A stretch of 64,000 nt of DNA, from the NCBI GenBank assembly GCA_014055525.1, contig WIAH01000001.1, forward strand, positions 245,809 to 309,808, given 5' to 3'. The notes beneath the pieces were generated by a model. It did not search any database. It saw only the letters and a list, made by a program, of their open reading frames with translations, and had not been told where the DNA came from. This document shows positions 55,558-63,874 of the stretch, piece after piece. A program made the translations under genes and the position numbers. This DNA comes from Nitrospira sp. CR1.3 (lineage in GTDB: Bacteria; Nitrospirota; Nitrospiria; Nitrospirales; Nitrospiraceae). The stretch's first letter is position 1. Every line of letters begins with the position of its first letter.

Positions 55558-56460
55558 ATGAGCAAGGAACGGATCAAGATTTCTGAAGACCTCTACGACA
55601 TCATGCCGTCGGACTATCAGGACCTGGTCAAGAGCGCGACCTACGGCAAGGAAGACCGCGGCTGGAAGGATATCGGCAATTCCAAGGAGCTCATCGAGCA
55701 GCATTCGCTCTGCGCCGGCTGTCCGGAGTCCATGGCGTTCCGCTACATCCTGGCCTCGCTTCCGAATCCGGAAGATACGGTCATGGTCGGGTCGACCGGC
55801 TGTACCAGCCTGGTATTTCCAATGGTTGCAGTCCATAACATCCACTCACTGTTCGGCAATCAGAACGCGATTGCATCTGGTCTCAAGCGGGCCCTCAGCG
55901 TCCGATTCCCAGACCGCGTGAAGGATGTCGTGGTCCTCGCCGGGGACGGCGCCACTGTCGACATCGGTCTCGACATGACGCTTCAAGCTTGGTTCCGTCA
56001 GGAGAAATTCACGACCATCTGTTTCGACAACGAACTCTACGCCAACACCGGCGGTCAGGAGAGCGGACTGATGCAGAAGGGTTTCGTGGCAAAAATGGCA
56101 CCCGTTGGAAAGTTGTTCGACAAGGTTCGATTGCCGGAAATTGCCCGCGAATCCGGCTGTCACTACGTGGTGAACTGCACGGTCAGCAAACCCTCGCTGG
56201 TCGAGAAGGTCATCCGGAACGCCGTGCACATCGCGCGTGAAATCGGCCCGACGTATCTCCAGCTCTACACGCCCTGTATTCTCGAAATCGGAAAGAACAG
56301 CATGGAAGGCTTGCAGGAAATGCGCGATTCGGAGAAACCGACCGAACGCTTTGCCTACAAGGAATACATCAGCGAGCCGGCGAAGCAGCTCCTGGCTGAG
56401 ATGGCCGCCAAAGACAAGGAACGGAAAGCAGCCGCCAAGCAACTAGCGGGACAAGCCTAA
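55558..56460 (+). CDS. 2-oxoacid:ferredoxin oxidoreductase, beta subunit
   Basis: A 300-residue subunit that binds thiamine diphosphate and an iron-sulfur cluster. CAGCPESMAFRYIL gives two cluster Cys. The TPP motif is GDGATVDIGLDMTLQAWFR...DNELYANTGGQESG. The C terminus (VIRNAVHIAREIGPTYLQLYTPCILE) is typical. Ribosome site GAGGAGG. Confidence 0.94.
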   Translation: MSKERIKISEDLYDIMPSDYQDLVKSATYGKEDRGWKDIGNSKELIEQHSLCAGCPESMAFRYILASLPNPEDTVMVGSTGCTSLVFPMVAVHNIHSLFGNQNAIASGLKRALSVRFPDRVKDVVVLAGDGATVDIGLDMTLQAWFRQEKFTTICFDNELYANTGGQESGLMQKGFVAKMAPVGKLFDKVRLPEIARESGCHYVVNCTVSKPSLVEKVIRNAVHIAREIGPTYLQLYTPCILEIGKNSMEGLQEMRDSEKPTERFAYKEYISEPAKQLLAEMAAKDKERKAAAKQLAGQA

Positions 56461-56478
56461 CGAACCCGGAGGTCGTCC

Positions 56479-57186
56479 ATGATCAAGAAGAGACTCAATA
56501 TCCGGATGTCGGGCTTAGGCGGACAAGGCGCCGTGACCGCGGCGCACGTCTTAGCCATGGCCGCCAACCGGGACGGAAAGTTTTCTATTTCGAATCCGTT
56601 CTTCGGAGCCGAGAAGCGGATGGCCCCCGCCGAGAGTTATTGCCGGATCGGAATCGAGCGCATATACGATCGCGGCGAACTCGTGTTCCCGGATGTGATT
56701 CAAGTGTTTCACCCCCAGGTCATTACGATGGGGAAGAGCTACACCATGCCGTTCTACTCCGGCGTGAAGGAAGGCGGCGTAGTCATCATCAACTCTGCTC
56801 AACCGCTGCTCTCCGAAGAAGACGTACAACGGCTGAAAGACCTGAACGTCGCCGTGTTCTACATCGCAGGCACCGAGTTGGCCATCGAAGTAGCCGGCAC
56901 CGAGTTGTCGACCAATATGGCCATGATCGGTTCCGTTTCAGGCATTACCAAGTGCGTGACGATGGAAGCCTTGGACGGCGCGCTGCAAGAGCGCTTCGGC
57001 AAGAAGTTTGTGGCGTCCGGAGGAACCGCTTCCTTGGATGAAGCGATCAAGAAAAAATTCGCCAAGAAGGAAATGCTGCTGGCGAAAAACCTCGCGACCG
57101 TCAAGCGGGCCTACGAAGTCGCCAGCGAGTGGGCCGAGAAGAACAAGATCGAGCTGCGGGTCGGCAATCCGGCTGTCGCCGCATAA
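56479..57186 (+). CDS. 2-oxoacid:ferredoxin oxidoreductase, gamma subunit
   Basis: A 235-residue subunit, likely for CoA binding and assembly. MSGLGGQGAVTAAHVLAMAANRDGKF is the GxGGqG start of the family, with FGAEKRMAPAESYCRIG and GVVIINSAQPLLSEEDVQRL. A Lys-rich C-terminal helix is present. It lies 18 bases after the beta gene. Confidence 0.93.
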   Translation: MIKKRLNIRMSGLGGQGAVTAAHVLAMAANRDGKFSISNPFFGAEKRMAPAESYCRIGIERIYDRGELVFPDVIQVFHPQVITMGKSYTMPFYSGVKEGGVVIINSAQPLLSEEDVQRLKDLNVAVFYIAGTELAIEVAGTELSTNMAMIGSVSGITKCVTMEALDGALQERFGKKFVASGGTASLDEAIKKKFAKKEMLLAKNLATVKRAYEVASEWAEKNKIELRVGNPAVAA

Positions 57187-57211
57187 GCGATAAGAGAAGG
57201 AACCATCTTGC

Positions 57212-57490
57212 ATGTATAACGTAGCGCAAGTCATCGACGACAAGTGCACAGCCAAGAAGGGCTGTCGCCTGTGCATCATGTATTGTCCTGAAGCGAACTG
57301 CCTGGATCTTAATTCAGCCAAAATGGTGGCCGAGGTCAATATCGATCGCTGCAAAGGCTGCGAGCTGTGCGTCGTGGTCTGCAACGCGGCCAAGCACGAG
57401 GCCATCGTCATGCAGGCGGTCAGCGCCACCGGACAGCTCATGTCGAAAAAGGGAGAATCCGCGGCCTTGGGGCAAGCCTACCAAGGCTGA
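57212..57490 (+). CDS. 2-oxoacid:ferredoxin oxidoreductase, delta subunit (ferredoxin)
   Basis: A 92-residue two-[4Fe-4S] ferredoxin-type subunit that passes electrons. The first cluster has the unusual spacing C-x5-C-x2-C-x3-C in KCTAKKGCRLCIMYCPE; the second C-x2-C-x2-C-x3-C in CKGCELCVVVCNA, with Asn in place of the usual Pro. Last gene of the operon; a strong terminator follows. Confidence 0.92.
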   Translation: MYNVAQVIDDKCTAKKGCRLCIMYCPEANCLDLNSAKMVAEVNIDRCKGCELCVVVCNAAKHEAIVMQAVSATGQLMSKKGESAALGQAYQG

Positions 57491-57509
57491 GCCGATTCGG
57501 TTCGAATCG

Positions 57510-57546
57510 AAAAACCCCATGGCGTTCTCGCTATGGGGTTTTTTGT
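57510..57546 (+). terminator. Rho-independent terminator of the oxidoreductase operon
   Basis: AAACCCCATGGCG pairs with CGCTATGGGGTTT, and a run of six T follows. The next gene starts 19 bases later. Confidence 0.88.
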
Positions 57547-57564
57547 TGGGACCAGAGGTGAGCA

Positions 57565-57834
57565 ATGGAAAACGAAGACAACGTGATCAACGAACTCCTT
57601 GGCGAAATCGCCGGGTTGATCAATCAGTACCCCAAGGCCATCGAACGACGCGCCGCAGTCATCCAAGCCACGGGGAAAGATCCTGAACTCGTCGAAAAAC
57701 TCGTCAAAGCCGCCGACACGATGCGCGACAGCGGGAATTTGTATCTTACCTGGGCCAAGCACTATGCCGCCCTGGCTGAAGGCAACACCGACGCCTCGTC
57801 CGACGAAGACGAAACCGAAGACTTCGACGTCTAA
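57565..57834 (+). CDS. Small acidic hypothetical protein
   Basis: An 89-residue, mostly helical protein with an acidic tail (DASSDEDETEDFDV). No family recognised. GTTGGGACCAGAGGTGAGCA before the ATG contains a GAGG ribosome site. It follows the oxidoreductase terminator; its stop is three bases before a copy of the dispersed repeat. Codon use looks like its neighbours, so it is probably real. Confidence 0.7.
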   Translation: MENEDNVINELLGEIAGLINQYPKAIERRAAVIQATGKDPELVEKLVKAADTMRDSGNLYLTWAKHYAALAEGNTDASSDEDETEDFDV

Positions 57835-57836
57835 CA

Positions 57837-57956
57837 GGATGCTGAAAATGCCCGCCGACTGCGTTCTCGCATCGCTCAGAGGCTCAACGTACGGCAAAGA
57901 GTACGCCTCGCCTCTTCGCTCACTGCGGCCTTGCCGGACGGCCATTTTGAGCATCC
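57837..57956. repeat. Dispersed 120-bp MITE/REP-like element, copy 2
   Basis: Starts GGATGCTGAAAATGCCCGCC and ends GGCCATTTTGAGCATCC, an inverted terminal pair. In reverse complement it matches the copy at 33711-33829 throughout. It begins three bases after a stop codon. Its reading frame encodes a peptide (YASPLRSLRPCRTAILSI) nearly identical to that of copy 1 (YASASRSLRPCWKAILSI). Confidence 0.85.
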
Positions 57957-58069
57957 TGCGTGGTAGTCATTCCGTGCATTGAATAGAGTTTCCCTCTCCT
58001 GCTAAAAAAGCATTCCCCTTCCCTTCCGACTTTTGCTAGAATGCACCGCCCTTCCGATGGAAACCGTGT

Positions 58070-58145
58070 TCCCCGGTAGCTCAGTTGGTAGAGCAGCCGG
58101 CTGTTAACCGGCTGGTCGCAGGTTCGAGTCCTGCCCGGGGAGCCA
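58070..58145 (+). tRNA. tRNA-Asn (anticodon GTT)
   Basis: A 76-base cloverleaf. The acceptor stem TCCCCGG pairs with CCGGGGA. The D-loop has GTAGCTCAGTTGGTAGAGC. The anticodon arm GCCGGCTGTTAACCGGC has GTT in the loop. The T-arm GCAGGTTCGAGTCCTGC is standard, and CCA is encoded. A TAGAAT -10-like box lies at 58037-58042. Confidence 0.97.
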
Positions 58146-58155
58146 TTTCGACGCG

Positions 58156-58191
58156 AAAGGGCAGCATCATCAGTGATGCTGCCCTTTTCTT
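58156..58191 (+). terminator. Rho-independent terminator of tRNA-Asn
   Basis: AAGGGCAGCATCA, a four-base loop and TGATGCTGCCCTT, followed by TTCTT. Ten bases after the tRNA. Confidence 0.88.
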
Positions 58192-58230
58192 GCTCAAGGC
58201 CTTTGGCCTCAGACTTCCCAATGCGTCGAA

Positions 58231-58256
58231 ATGGCCCTGAGCCTGTCGAAGGGCCA
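58231..58256. repeat. Short REP-like palindrome
   Basis: ATGGCCCT and AGGGCCAT flank a ten-base centre containing AGCCTGTCG. The GCCCTGAGCCTGTCGAAGGGC core occurs as a dispersed repeat in many bacterial genomes. One copy seen here, next to the tRNA. Confidence 0.6.
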
Positions 58257-58279
58257 TCTTCCTCAACTGCTCTATAAGT

Positions 58280-58567
58280 ATGCTTGCCTGGTTCTACATC
58301 CTGCGACTTCGATCAGGATCGCTCTATCTCGGTGCAACGAGCGATTTGGAGACTCGCTACCAAGATCATCTTTCTGGACAAGCATGTAGGACAACCGTGC
58401 TTGATCCTCCCCTCGCTCTTGTTTATTCGGAAAAATTCAAGACCTTTTCAGAGGCACGTCGACGGGAAGCCCAAGTCAAGCGTTGGTCTAGAGCCAAAAA
58501 GGAAGCACTGGTGTGCGGCGATATAGCAACTCTTAAGAACCTCGCACAATCTAAGGAGCATCACTGA
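58280..58567 (+). CDS. GIY-YIG domain nuclease-like protein
   Basis: A 95-residue protein with the GIY-YIG fold in its short single-domain form: WFYILRLRSGSLYLGATSDLETRYQDHLSG, RTTVLDPPLALVYSEKFKTFSEARRREAQVKRW. The usual G-I-Y is here Y-I-L and Y-I-G is L-Y-L-G, with the catalytic Arg (LETRYQDH) and Glu (EARRREAQVK) kept. Members of this UPF0213-like group have no settled role. It is the first gene after tRNA-Asn. No good ribosome site. Confidence 0.85.
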   Translation: MLAWFYILRLRSGSLYLGATSDLETRYQDHLSGQACRTTVLDPPLALVYSEKFKTFSEARRREAQVKRWSRAKKEALVCGDIATLKNLAQSKEHH

Positions 58568-58672
58568 TTGTGCCCCCAATCATGTGCTGCTACTTGTTCG
58601 CTTTGCCGAACCTGAATGCGCTAGTGTTACCCCGGCTCATCGCATGATCTGTGGCGAGGAGACCCACATTAT

Positions 58673-59269
58673 ATGTCGCCCCTGAACCTAATCAAAGAAG
58701 CCAAGGATCTGGGCAGGTGGCTTCACAAAAGGACGAACAATAGAAGGTATCCCGGAGGTGTTCGGGCACGCACTGCCCACGCAATTCTTCAACAAACAAT
58801 GGACATCGATGATGCAATACTTCTCTTGCTTGAAGCGCGACTTCCCGGACCAGCTTATGCTCTAGCGCGTCCTCTCTTGGAGGGTTATATTCGCGGCATT
58901 TGGATTCAGCATTATGCTTCTGACAAAGAAATAGAGAAATTTAGCAATGGCAATTCTCCCGACTTGCCGAAGATTTTACAGGCGATCGGAAACGATACGC
59001 TTTCTGGAAGCGAGTGGATACAAAACACTAAGCGTGCCAACTGGAAAGCTTTTTGTGATTTGACTCACGGCGGAAGCGAGCATGTGAAGCGCCGGAACAC
59101 CCTACACACCATTGAACCTAAGTATCCTCAGCGGGAACTGGAAACTCTGCTCCGTCTGGGCATAGAGGTGCGCATGCGTATTGGTGCTGAGTGGCTCTCC
59201 CTCCTGAAGGATGAAGCCGCTATAGGGCAGCTACACGAGAAAGCTAAACGGTTTAGGGTCTCATCCTAA
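58673..59269 (+). CDS. Hypothetical protein, DUF5677/DUF6988-like
   Basis: A 198-residue, all-helical soluble protein. MDIDDAILLLLEARLPGPAYALARPLLEGYIRGIWIQHYASDKEIEKF resembles a group of uncharacterised proteins with a conserved RPxLEgyiRGlWi block. The later FCDLTHGGSEHVKRRN has a possible His pair. Codon use is A/T-richer than the housekeeping genes. Such genes are common in accessory DNA. No function claimed. Confidence 0.65.
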   Translation: MSPLNLIKEAKDLGRWLHKRTNNRRYPGGVRARTAHAILQQTMDIDDAILLLLEARLPGPAYALARPLLEGYIRGIWIQHYASDKEIEKFSNGNSPDLPKILQAIGNDTLSGSEWIQNTKRANWKAFCDLTHGGSEHVKRRNTLHTIEPKYPQRELETLLRLGIEVRMRIGAEWLSLLKDEAAIGQLHEKAKRFRVSS

Positions 59270-59605
59270 CAAAGAGACTCCCGGTTCCTTGTATTCCCAG
59301 GCCCCCGTGTTACTGCAACGGGGGCTCTCCGTGGCGCGCGGCCAGCTGTCGCCGCCCGGCGCGCTAATTGAGCTTACCCTTTAAAAGTGCAGTGAAATGA
59401 ATCAACTACGAGCTTGATTTTGTGAAGGCTTCCCCGTTTATCGTTGTCTGGCAAGGCTTTTTAGTGATTCTATTGATTCGATTGGATTGCTGGAAGTCTA
59501 TCTGGTGGGAGAGTTTTTAGCACAAACTTATCACGCGAATGGAAAGGCTCCGGTCATCGAGAGTCAAGACAGACTTCTGCGGAGGCAATCACTGGTGGAT
59601 TATTC
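59270..59605. other. 336-base gap with a strong hairpin
   Basis: GCCCCCGT at 59301-59308 pairs with ACGGGGGC at 59318-59325; no T-run follows. It could end both neighbouring convergent transcripts. Nothing else is recognised; short frames here have no ribosome site. Confidence 0.45.
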
Positions 59606-60538
59606 CTACCATCGAATGAAGAAGCCGCACAGCCCGAGAGTAGCTACCACGCAAGTGATTTTTGCGGTTTGTCCTAAGAAGGATCTTTTGTGTTCTTCTT
59701 CCCATTTAAGTCGAGCTGCAGCCAATCTTTGTTTCTCAGCTTTTTCTTCTAAGTCCATCTTCGCCACAAGAATGTCAGCTTCCTGCAACTCCTCGCAGGC
59801 CTCTTCTGAATAGTCTTTATCTCGCTTAAGATCGGAAATACTATGATCTATTTCCCGCTCTACTTCTCCTTGTTCCGGTTTCCTAAAAAGCCATTTGGAT
59901 TCGCGCAGTACTAAAGATCTGTACCGTTCTCTGCCCTTGTCGGTTTGTGCTCGTTCATAGGCACCGGCAAGCCAGTCCTTCATCCCGCAATGGAACTTGA
60001 GTTGCGAGATATACAGATATACATGGCTCTTTCCCAGTGCTTTGGCCCTTTTTGTGTCCTGCTCCCTTTCGGCATCTGCGTCCCGGAGTCGTTGTGCTTC
60101 GAGCCTTTTTCGTTCCTCCGCTCGCTCTATGATACGGGCGACTTCCTCAGCTTTATCCTTATCAACGAAGTACGGTGACCAGTCGCGAAGCTTGACCACG
60201 ATCAGTCGATAGACCGTGTATGTGCCGTCTAAGGCTTGCTCCTCGTACATATCCTTAGTCTCGACATTTTGCTCCAAGTATTTTGGTTCAATTCCCCGTA
60301 ATTCACCGCGAGCCGCATCTAAAGATCGGGTGCGGCCTTCCTCAATGGTGTGGGCTTTTGTAGCAACTCCTACCACGAAGAGCCACTCTTCATGAATAAA
60401 CATCGCACGGTCTAGCCAGAATGGCTTGCTATTGCTCTCTCGCACGTCGGCATGTATGGGAGATGAATCACTATTGGCGAGTACTGGGGTTCCCAGCGGG
60501 AACAATAGAGCGAAGCAGATAGTCACAAGCAACGTCAT
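59606..60538 (-). CDS. Exported helical protein with C-terminal membrane anchor
   Basis: A 310-residue protein. It has a signal peptide (about 1-21, cleaved near VLA-N) and an N-terminal domain with WLFVVGVATKAHTIEEGRTRSLDAARGELRG, which looks like the LPP20 pattern (a glycine-containing strand followed by an alanine-rich helix). A long charged helix with coiled-coil character (EEVARIIERAEERKRLEAQRL) follows, and a final hydrophobic helix (TAKITCVVATLGLCGFFI). Function unknown. A/T-rich codon use. Confidence 0.75.
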   Translation of the reverse strand: MTLLVTICFALLFPLGTPVLANSDSSPIHADVRESNSKPFWLDRAMFIHEEWLFVVGVATKAHTIEEGRTRSLDAARGELRGIEPKYLEQNVETKDMYEEQALDGTYTVYRLIVVKLRDWSPYFVDKDKAEEVARIIERAEERKRLEAQRLRDADAEREQDTKRAKALGKSHVYLYISQLKFHCGMKDWLAGAYERAQTDKGRERYRSLVLRESKWLFRKPEQGEVEREIDHSISDLKRDKDYSEEACEELQEADILVAKMDLEEKAEKQRLAAARLKWEEEHKRSFLGQTAKITCVVATLGLCGFFIRW

Positions 60539-60691
60539 ATCGCCTAATTGAGGAAACAGTTGTTGTCCCTCATGCCGGAACGCTAGTATCTGCAGCTGCA
60601 GGGAAGTGTGCCTGTTTTCAGTGGATTCCGGGACACACCGTCAGAGTTTCTAATCGCGTCCAGTTTCTATGCAGCAGATGTATCTTTATGG

Positions 60692-60910
60692 TCAGGTAGT
60701 TTTTCTAGTCGGATGTTTACACCATGTTCCTGCTCGATATAGCCCCCATGCAGCTGAGAGAAGAATCACGTGAAAGAGAATAGCAAGGAATGCAATATCC
60801 CATTCCCTTCCAGAGACCAGATACCGCTTTACGAGCGCACCTAGATTACTGGCCACGAGAATGGCACAGACGGTCGCAATCCATATGAGGGAGGTCCCAA
60901 GAAATCGCAT
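60692..60910 (-). CDS. Small membrane protein
   Basis: A 72-residue protein with two hydrophobic helices (about 5-27 and 37-62) joined by a charged loop. No family recognised. Modest support: ATG start and hydrophobic layout; no strong ribosome site. Confidence 0.4.
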   Translation of the reverse strand: MRFLGTSLIWIATVCAILVASNLGALVKRYLVSGREWDIAFLAILFHVILLSAAWGLYRAGTWCKHPTRKTT

Positions 60911-61175
60911 GGAATGTCCTCATTTCGTTTACAACTTAGTGAAAGTATAGCAGAAGCTATCTTGGCTCCCTGCAATGTGACCTCCGCTGTTTATCCCACT
61001 ATATAAGTGAGGGAAGTGGATCTCCCGTGAGGACCACATCTCACCACAGGTGAACGTCCAGGCGAGTAGCCTAGTTTTCGGGGGGGCAGCTTCCGTACCG
61101 GTGTCACGGTAGGTCATCTGCTGAAGTACATGTCGGTAACTAGACGACGTCAAGCCCTCTGCTATCCTTGAATCT

Positions 61176-61616
61176 ATGAAGCCGATCCTGCTTCACGATA
61201 TCGACGGCGTGCTCTTTGGGGAGTATGCGGGGCACTTTCAACTGCGTCCTGGCCTTAAGAATTGGATGACCTGGGCGCATGAGCATTTCAACGTGGTTTG
61301 GTTTACAGCATGGGGGGAAGACAAGGTCAAGGACCTGTGCCATGTCCTATACCTCAGGGAGTTGCCCTTCAAGTTTGCCGATTGGCAGAGTTTCGCTGAA
61401 AAAGAGCTGTGGCTCTCATCCAAGGGTTCAACGCTCAGTCAGACAGAGTGGTTCTGGATCGATGACAACATTCCTGAAAGCAACAAGCTTCGAAGCCTTG
61501 GTATAGATCCTGAGCGCTGTCTTCAGGTGAATCCAGAGGGAGCGCAAGAGCTTGAAGCTCTTCGGGAGCGTCTTGAAGCCCTCCTTTTGTACGCACACCG
61601 TAAGACTGCGGCGTAG
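61176..61616 (+). CDS. HAD-like phosphatase domain protein
   Basis: A 146-residue protein. HDIDGVLFG at 7-15 matches the DxDG(V/T) nucleophile motif, with Asp8 and Asp10. The second motif is in NVVWFTAWGEDKVKD (T), and the acidic motif IV in FWIDDNIPESNKL. This small HAD layout is seen in the HAD domain family of uncharacterised bacterial proteins acting on nucleotides or RNA ends. Substrate unknown. Confidence 0.8.
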   Translation: MKPILLHDIDGVLFGEYAGHFQLRPGLKNWMTWAHEHFNVVWFTAWGEDKVKDLCHVLYLRELPFKFADWQSFAEKELWLSSKGSTLSQTEWFWIDDNIPESNKLRSLGIDPERCLQVNPEGAQELEALRERLEALLLYAHRKTAA

Positions 61617-61701
61617 TTCAAGAGTCGATGGGACATCGAACGCTCCAGACCACGATCTGCTATGCCCATCTCGTGGAGGCAGTGAATGCTTTGGAGGCTG
61701 T

Positions 61702-62028
61702 ATGAAACGCTCAACTATCATTCTTGCCGGATGTGTTCTGTATCTCACTGGCTCCCTCGCATCGGGGTAGGAGCCCTTCAATCCTAACTCGCTTGACTGG
61801 AAAAATCGTTTATCCGACCAGTCCTACTGGGAGCAGAAACAGGCAGAGGAACGGTCTCGCCGTCAGCAGGAAGAACTCCGGCAAGCGCCTAATGACTGGC
61901 GCTACCCCTACGGGTATGACCGGGGATATCCTCCCACGGACAAGGACCCCTCGTTCTATCGTCCTGGTGGACCGGCTGACCGGCTCAACAGCTATGAGTG
62001 CCGGACCTATGGATACGGGTGCCAGTAG
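61702..62028 (+). pseudogene. Secreted small protein broken by an in-frame TAG
   Basis: From ATG 61702 (GGAGG upstream) the frame gives a signal peptide, MKRSTIILAGCVLYLTGSLASG, then TAG at 61768-61770. The same frame continues without a stop for 85 more codons: EPFNPNSLDWKNRLSDQSYW...RYPYGYDRGYPPTDKDPSF...CRTYGYGCQ, with a natural end at 62026-62028. The composition (Tyr, Pro, Gln, Arg-rich) is that of a real secreted protein. A single CAG to TAG change would explain it. A sequencing error or suppression is also possible. Confidence 0.65.
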
Positions 62029-62373
62029 AGCAGGACAGCAGTCCGTCTGATCCGTCTGGGATCATCGTGGTGATTCGGCGGAATTCACGGCGCCCGGGAG
62101 TGGCTGAAACTGCGAAACGCGCTGTGGGGCGGCTCTGCCGACGGCTGGGTGACGGGATCACATTGTGCGTCCACAGAGCACATCTGTGTGGTACTCGAGT
62201 GAAGGAGGCTTGGGAACGACGGCTTCAACGGCAACGTACCCTTTCTGGATCAACAGTTGATGAAAGCAGGAATTCTTCGTGTAGAACTCTGCCATAAGGT
62301 TCCGCGTAGCGAGTAAGAGAATATTTCGTTCTCTTGCAACAAACTACGCGGTCATTGATAGAGGGTTTGCTTC
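62029..62373. other. 345-base gap, no intact gene
   Basis: On the plus strand one frame, 62074-62316, reads through a TGA at 62200-62202 and looks protein-like (GAREWLKLRNALWGGSADG; NGNVPFLDQQLMKAGILRVE), which may be a decayed gene. There is no start codon with a ribosome site, so I do not annotate it. Confidence 0.3.
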
Positions 62374-63165
62374 TTATGCTTTGAGAGCCAGGATCTGCTC
62401 GGCCTGGGACAAGGTAATGCACCTGGGCGGGTTTCTCTTGAGAAACTCATCATCAGGAGCACCGCACGCGCCGCTGACCAATGCCAAAATATCACGGCGC
62501 TGTTCTTGGGTAAACGGACCAAATTTGCTATAGGCTTGATAGCAAATATCGGCGATCCGTTCGCAGATTGAAATTTCGCGGCCGGGGTTCGTGTCTCTTT
62601 TAAAGAGATCGACTCGGTACTCCAGCGACCAACCGTCAATTGGGTGTAGCCGCGAATGAAGCCGACAAAGACGTGCCATGTCCTCCTCGCTTAATGCCTC
62701 ATGGCGGATCGGGCCGGGGTTAATGTCAGACAAGTTGATCCACTCCTTCTGAGGAGAGGCGGTTTCGCTAACTACCATTGCGTTGACTTGCAGCCCAGAC
62801 ATGGTTTGCCGGCTCGGTTCGCTCACGTTGGCGGAGAGCCGATTCGACCATTCGTGGAAGTCGCTCATCGCGTGGAATTGCACCATCGACATGCCAAACA
62901 TAAATGCACCACCCACGAGAAATACCGCGTACCAGGGCAACTGCCATGCGCCATAGGCCACAGCAATGACACTGAACATGCTGAAAAATGCTGTAATCCC
63001 ACCGACTGCAAACCACGCAAACACGAACATCATCAAGAGTCGTGTCCTCCTCAGCGATCTGATCCCCATCTTCGAACACCATAGGGTGAGCCACATTCCC
63101 ACACCCAACGAGCCGAAGGCCAACAGGGTCAACAGGAGCGCGACATCCGCGGTTATGTGTTTCAT
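62374..63165 (-). CDS. Membrane protein with three helices and a soluble tail
   Basis: A 263-residue protein. Hydrophobic helices lie at about 7-28, 41-62 and 72-96. The cytoplasmic or periplasmic C-terminal part of about 160 residues contains WINLSDINPGPIRHEALSEEDMARLCRLHSRLHPIDGWSLEYRVDLFKRDTNPG and ends with a helical CITLSQAEQILALKA. Not recognised. Gene of the accessory region. Confidence 0.75.
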   Translation of the reverse strand: MKHITADVALLLTLLAFGSLGVGMWLTLWCSKMGIRSLRRTRLLMMFVFAWFAVGGITAFFSMFSVIAVAYGAWQLPWYAVFLVGGAFMFGMSMVQFHAMSDFHEWSNRLSANVSEPSRQTMSGLQVNAMVVSETASPQKEWINLSDINPGPIRHEALSEEDMARLCRLHSRLHPIDGWSLEYRVDLFKRDTNPGREISICERIADICYQAYSKFGPFTQEQRRDILALVSGACGAPDDEFLKRNPPRCITLSQAEQILALKA

Positions 63166-63236
63166 CTAATGGTCCTCGTATGAAAGTCCTCGCCGTACTG
63201 TAACAAAGTTGGCCAAATCCTAAAGTGAAATCAGAT

Positions 63237-63874
63237 TTAAAGGACTTTTCTCTGCCCTGGTCGAGCAAGAATCAACGTACGGTCGTCATAGATGCGCCCG
63301 AGCACTGCTGGACCGCGAAGAAATCCATCGAGCTCCTGTGGGACGGCCGTCGAATATCCCGGGGCCCCCTTCGCCAACCGTTCAAAGAGTACCTTGAAGA
63401 TGTCGTTTCGAGCGGCTCGATTCTGAAACCGAAGCATCACTTGCTCGATGCCGTCAGAGAAGGGCGCAAGGGCTTTTGGCGCTCCATTGTGGATTTGGAC
63501 TTGGAGATGCTCGATGGCATCTTTATTTGTCACGAAATAGGTAATGCTGTTGAACTCTCCCGACTCAGGCCAGAACACATGCTGAAACGCTGAGCCATCC
63601 CCGATTACGATAGCGCCGTCGCCGACTTGGGCGTAGACACTACAGTCGGGACCTGCCAGGGCAAGGAGGAGGGTACAAGAGTACTGAAAAGGGTCCAGAC
63701 CGCTCGTCGCAGCGTCGGTTGCCACCGCGTCGCGCACTTGTTTGACCCATGTTTCCAGGCAGTTTCGGTCGACTTCGGAAACTGAGCGGCTTCGAATGAC
63801 CCACGAGCGCAAGATGCGATGAAGCGTAGTGCCGACTATCTCAGCTCCGACTTTGGCTTTAGAAGCTCCAGCCT
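63237..63874 (-). pseudogene. PP2C-type phosphatase domain, N-terminally truncated
   Basis: From a TTG at 63812 the frame encodes 191 residues with PP2C features: YSCTLLLALAGPDCSVYAQVGDGAIVI (the metal-site GDG) and a late IYDDRTLILARPGQ (DD of the metal site). In the same frame upstream, AGASKAKVGAEIVGTTLHRI matches the family's early DGAGSaxxSxxGAxxA block, but a stop occurs just before it at 63876-63878. The first Asp-Gly is therefore lost. The break falls at the start of a sequence resembling an insertion-sequence end, so this looks like a gene cut by insertion. Confidence 0.6.

Noticed and set aside
58081..58266. Minus-strand frame containing RAGLEPATSRLTAGCSTN
   Set aside because: This peptide is the well-known false translation of the antisense strand of a tRNA gene; here it is antisense to tRNA-Asn.
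59487..59813. 108-codon plus-strand frame
   Set aside because: Mostly antisense to the exported helical protein; Ser-rich shadow.
60929..61153. 74-codon minus-strand frame
   Set aside because: No ribosome site, no hydrophobic or domain pattern; probably chance.
61998..62297. 99-codon plus-strand frame after the broken secreted protein
   Set aside because: It starts inside the broken gene in another frame and is Arg/Ser-rich without pattern.
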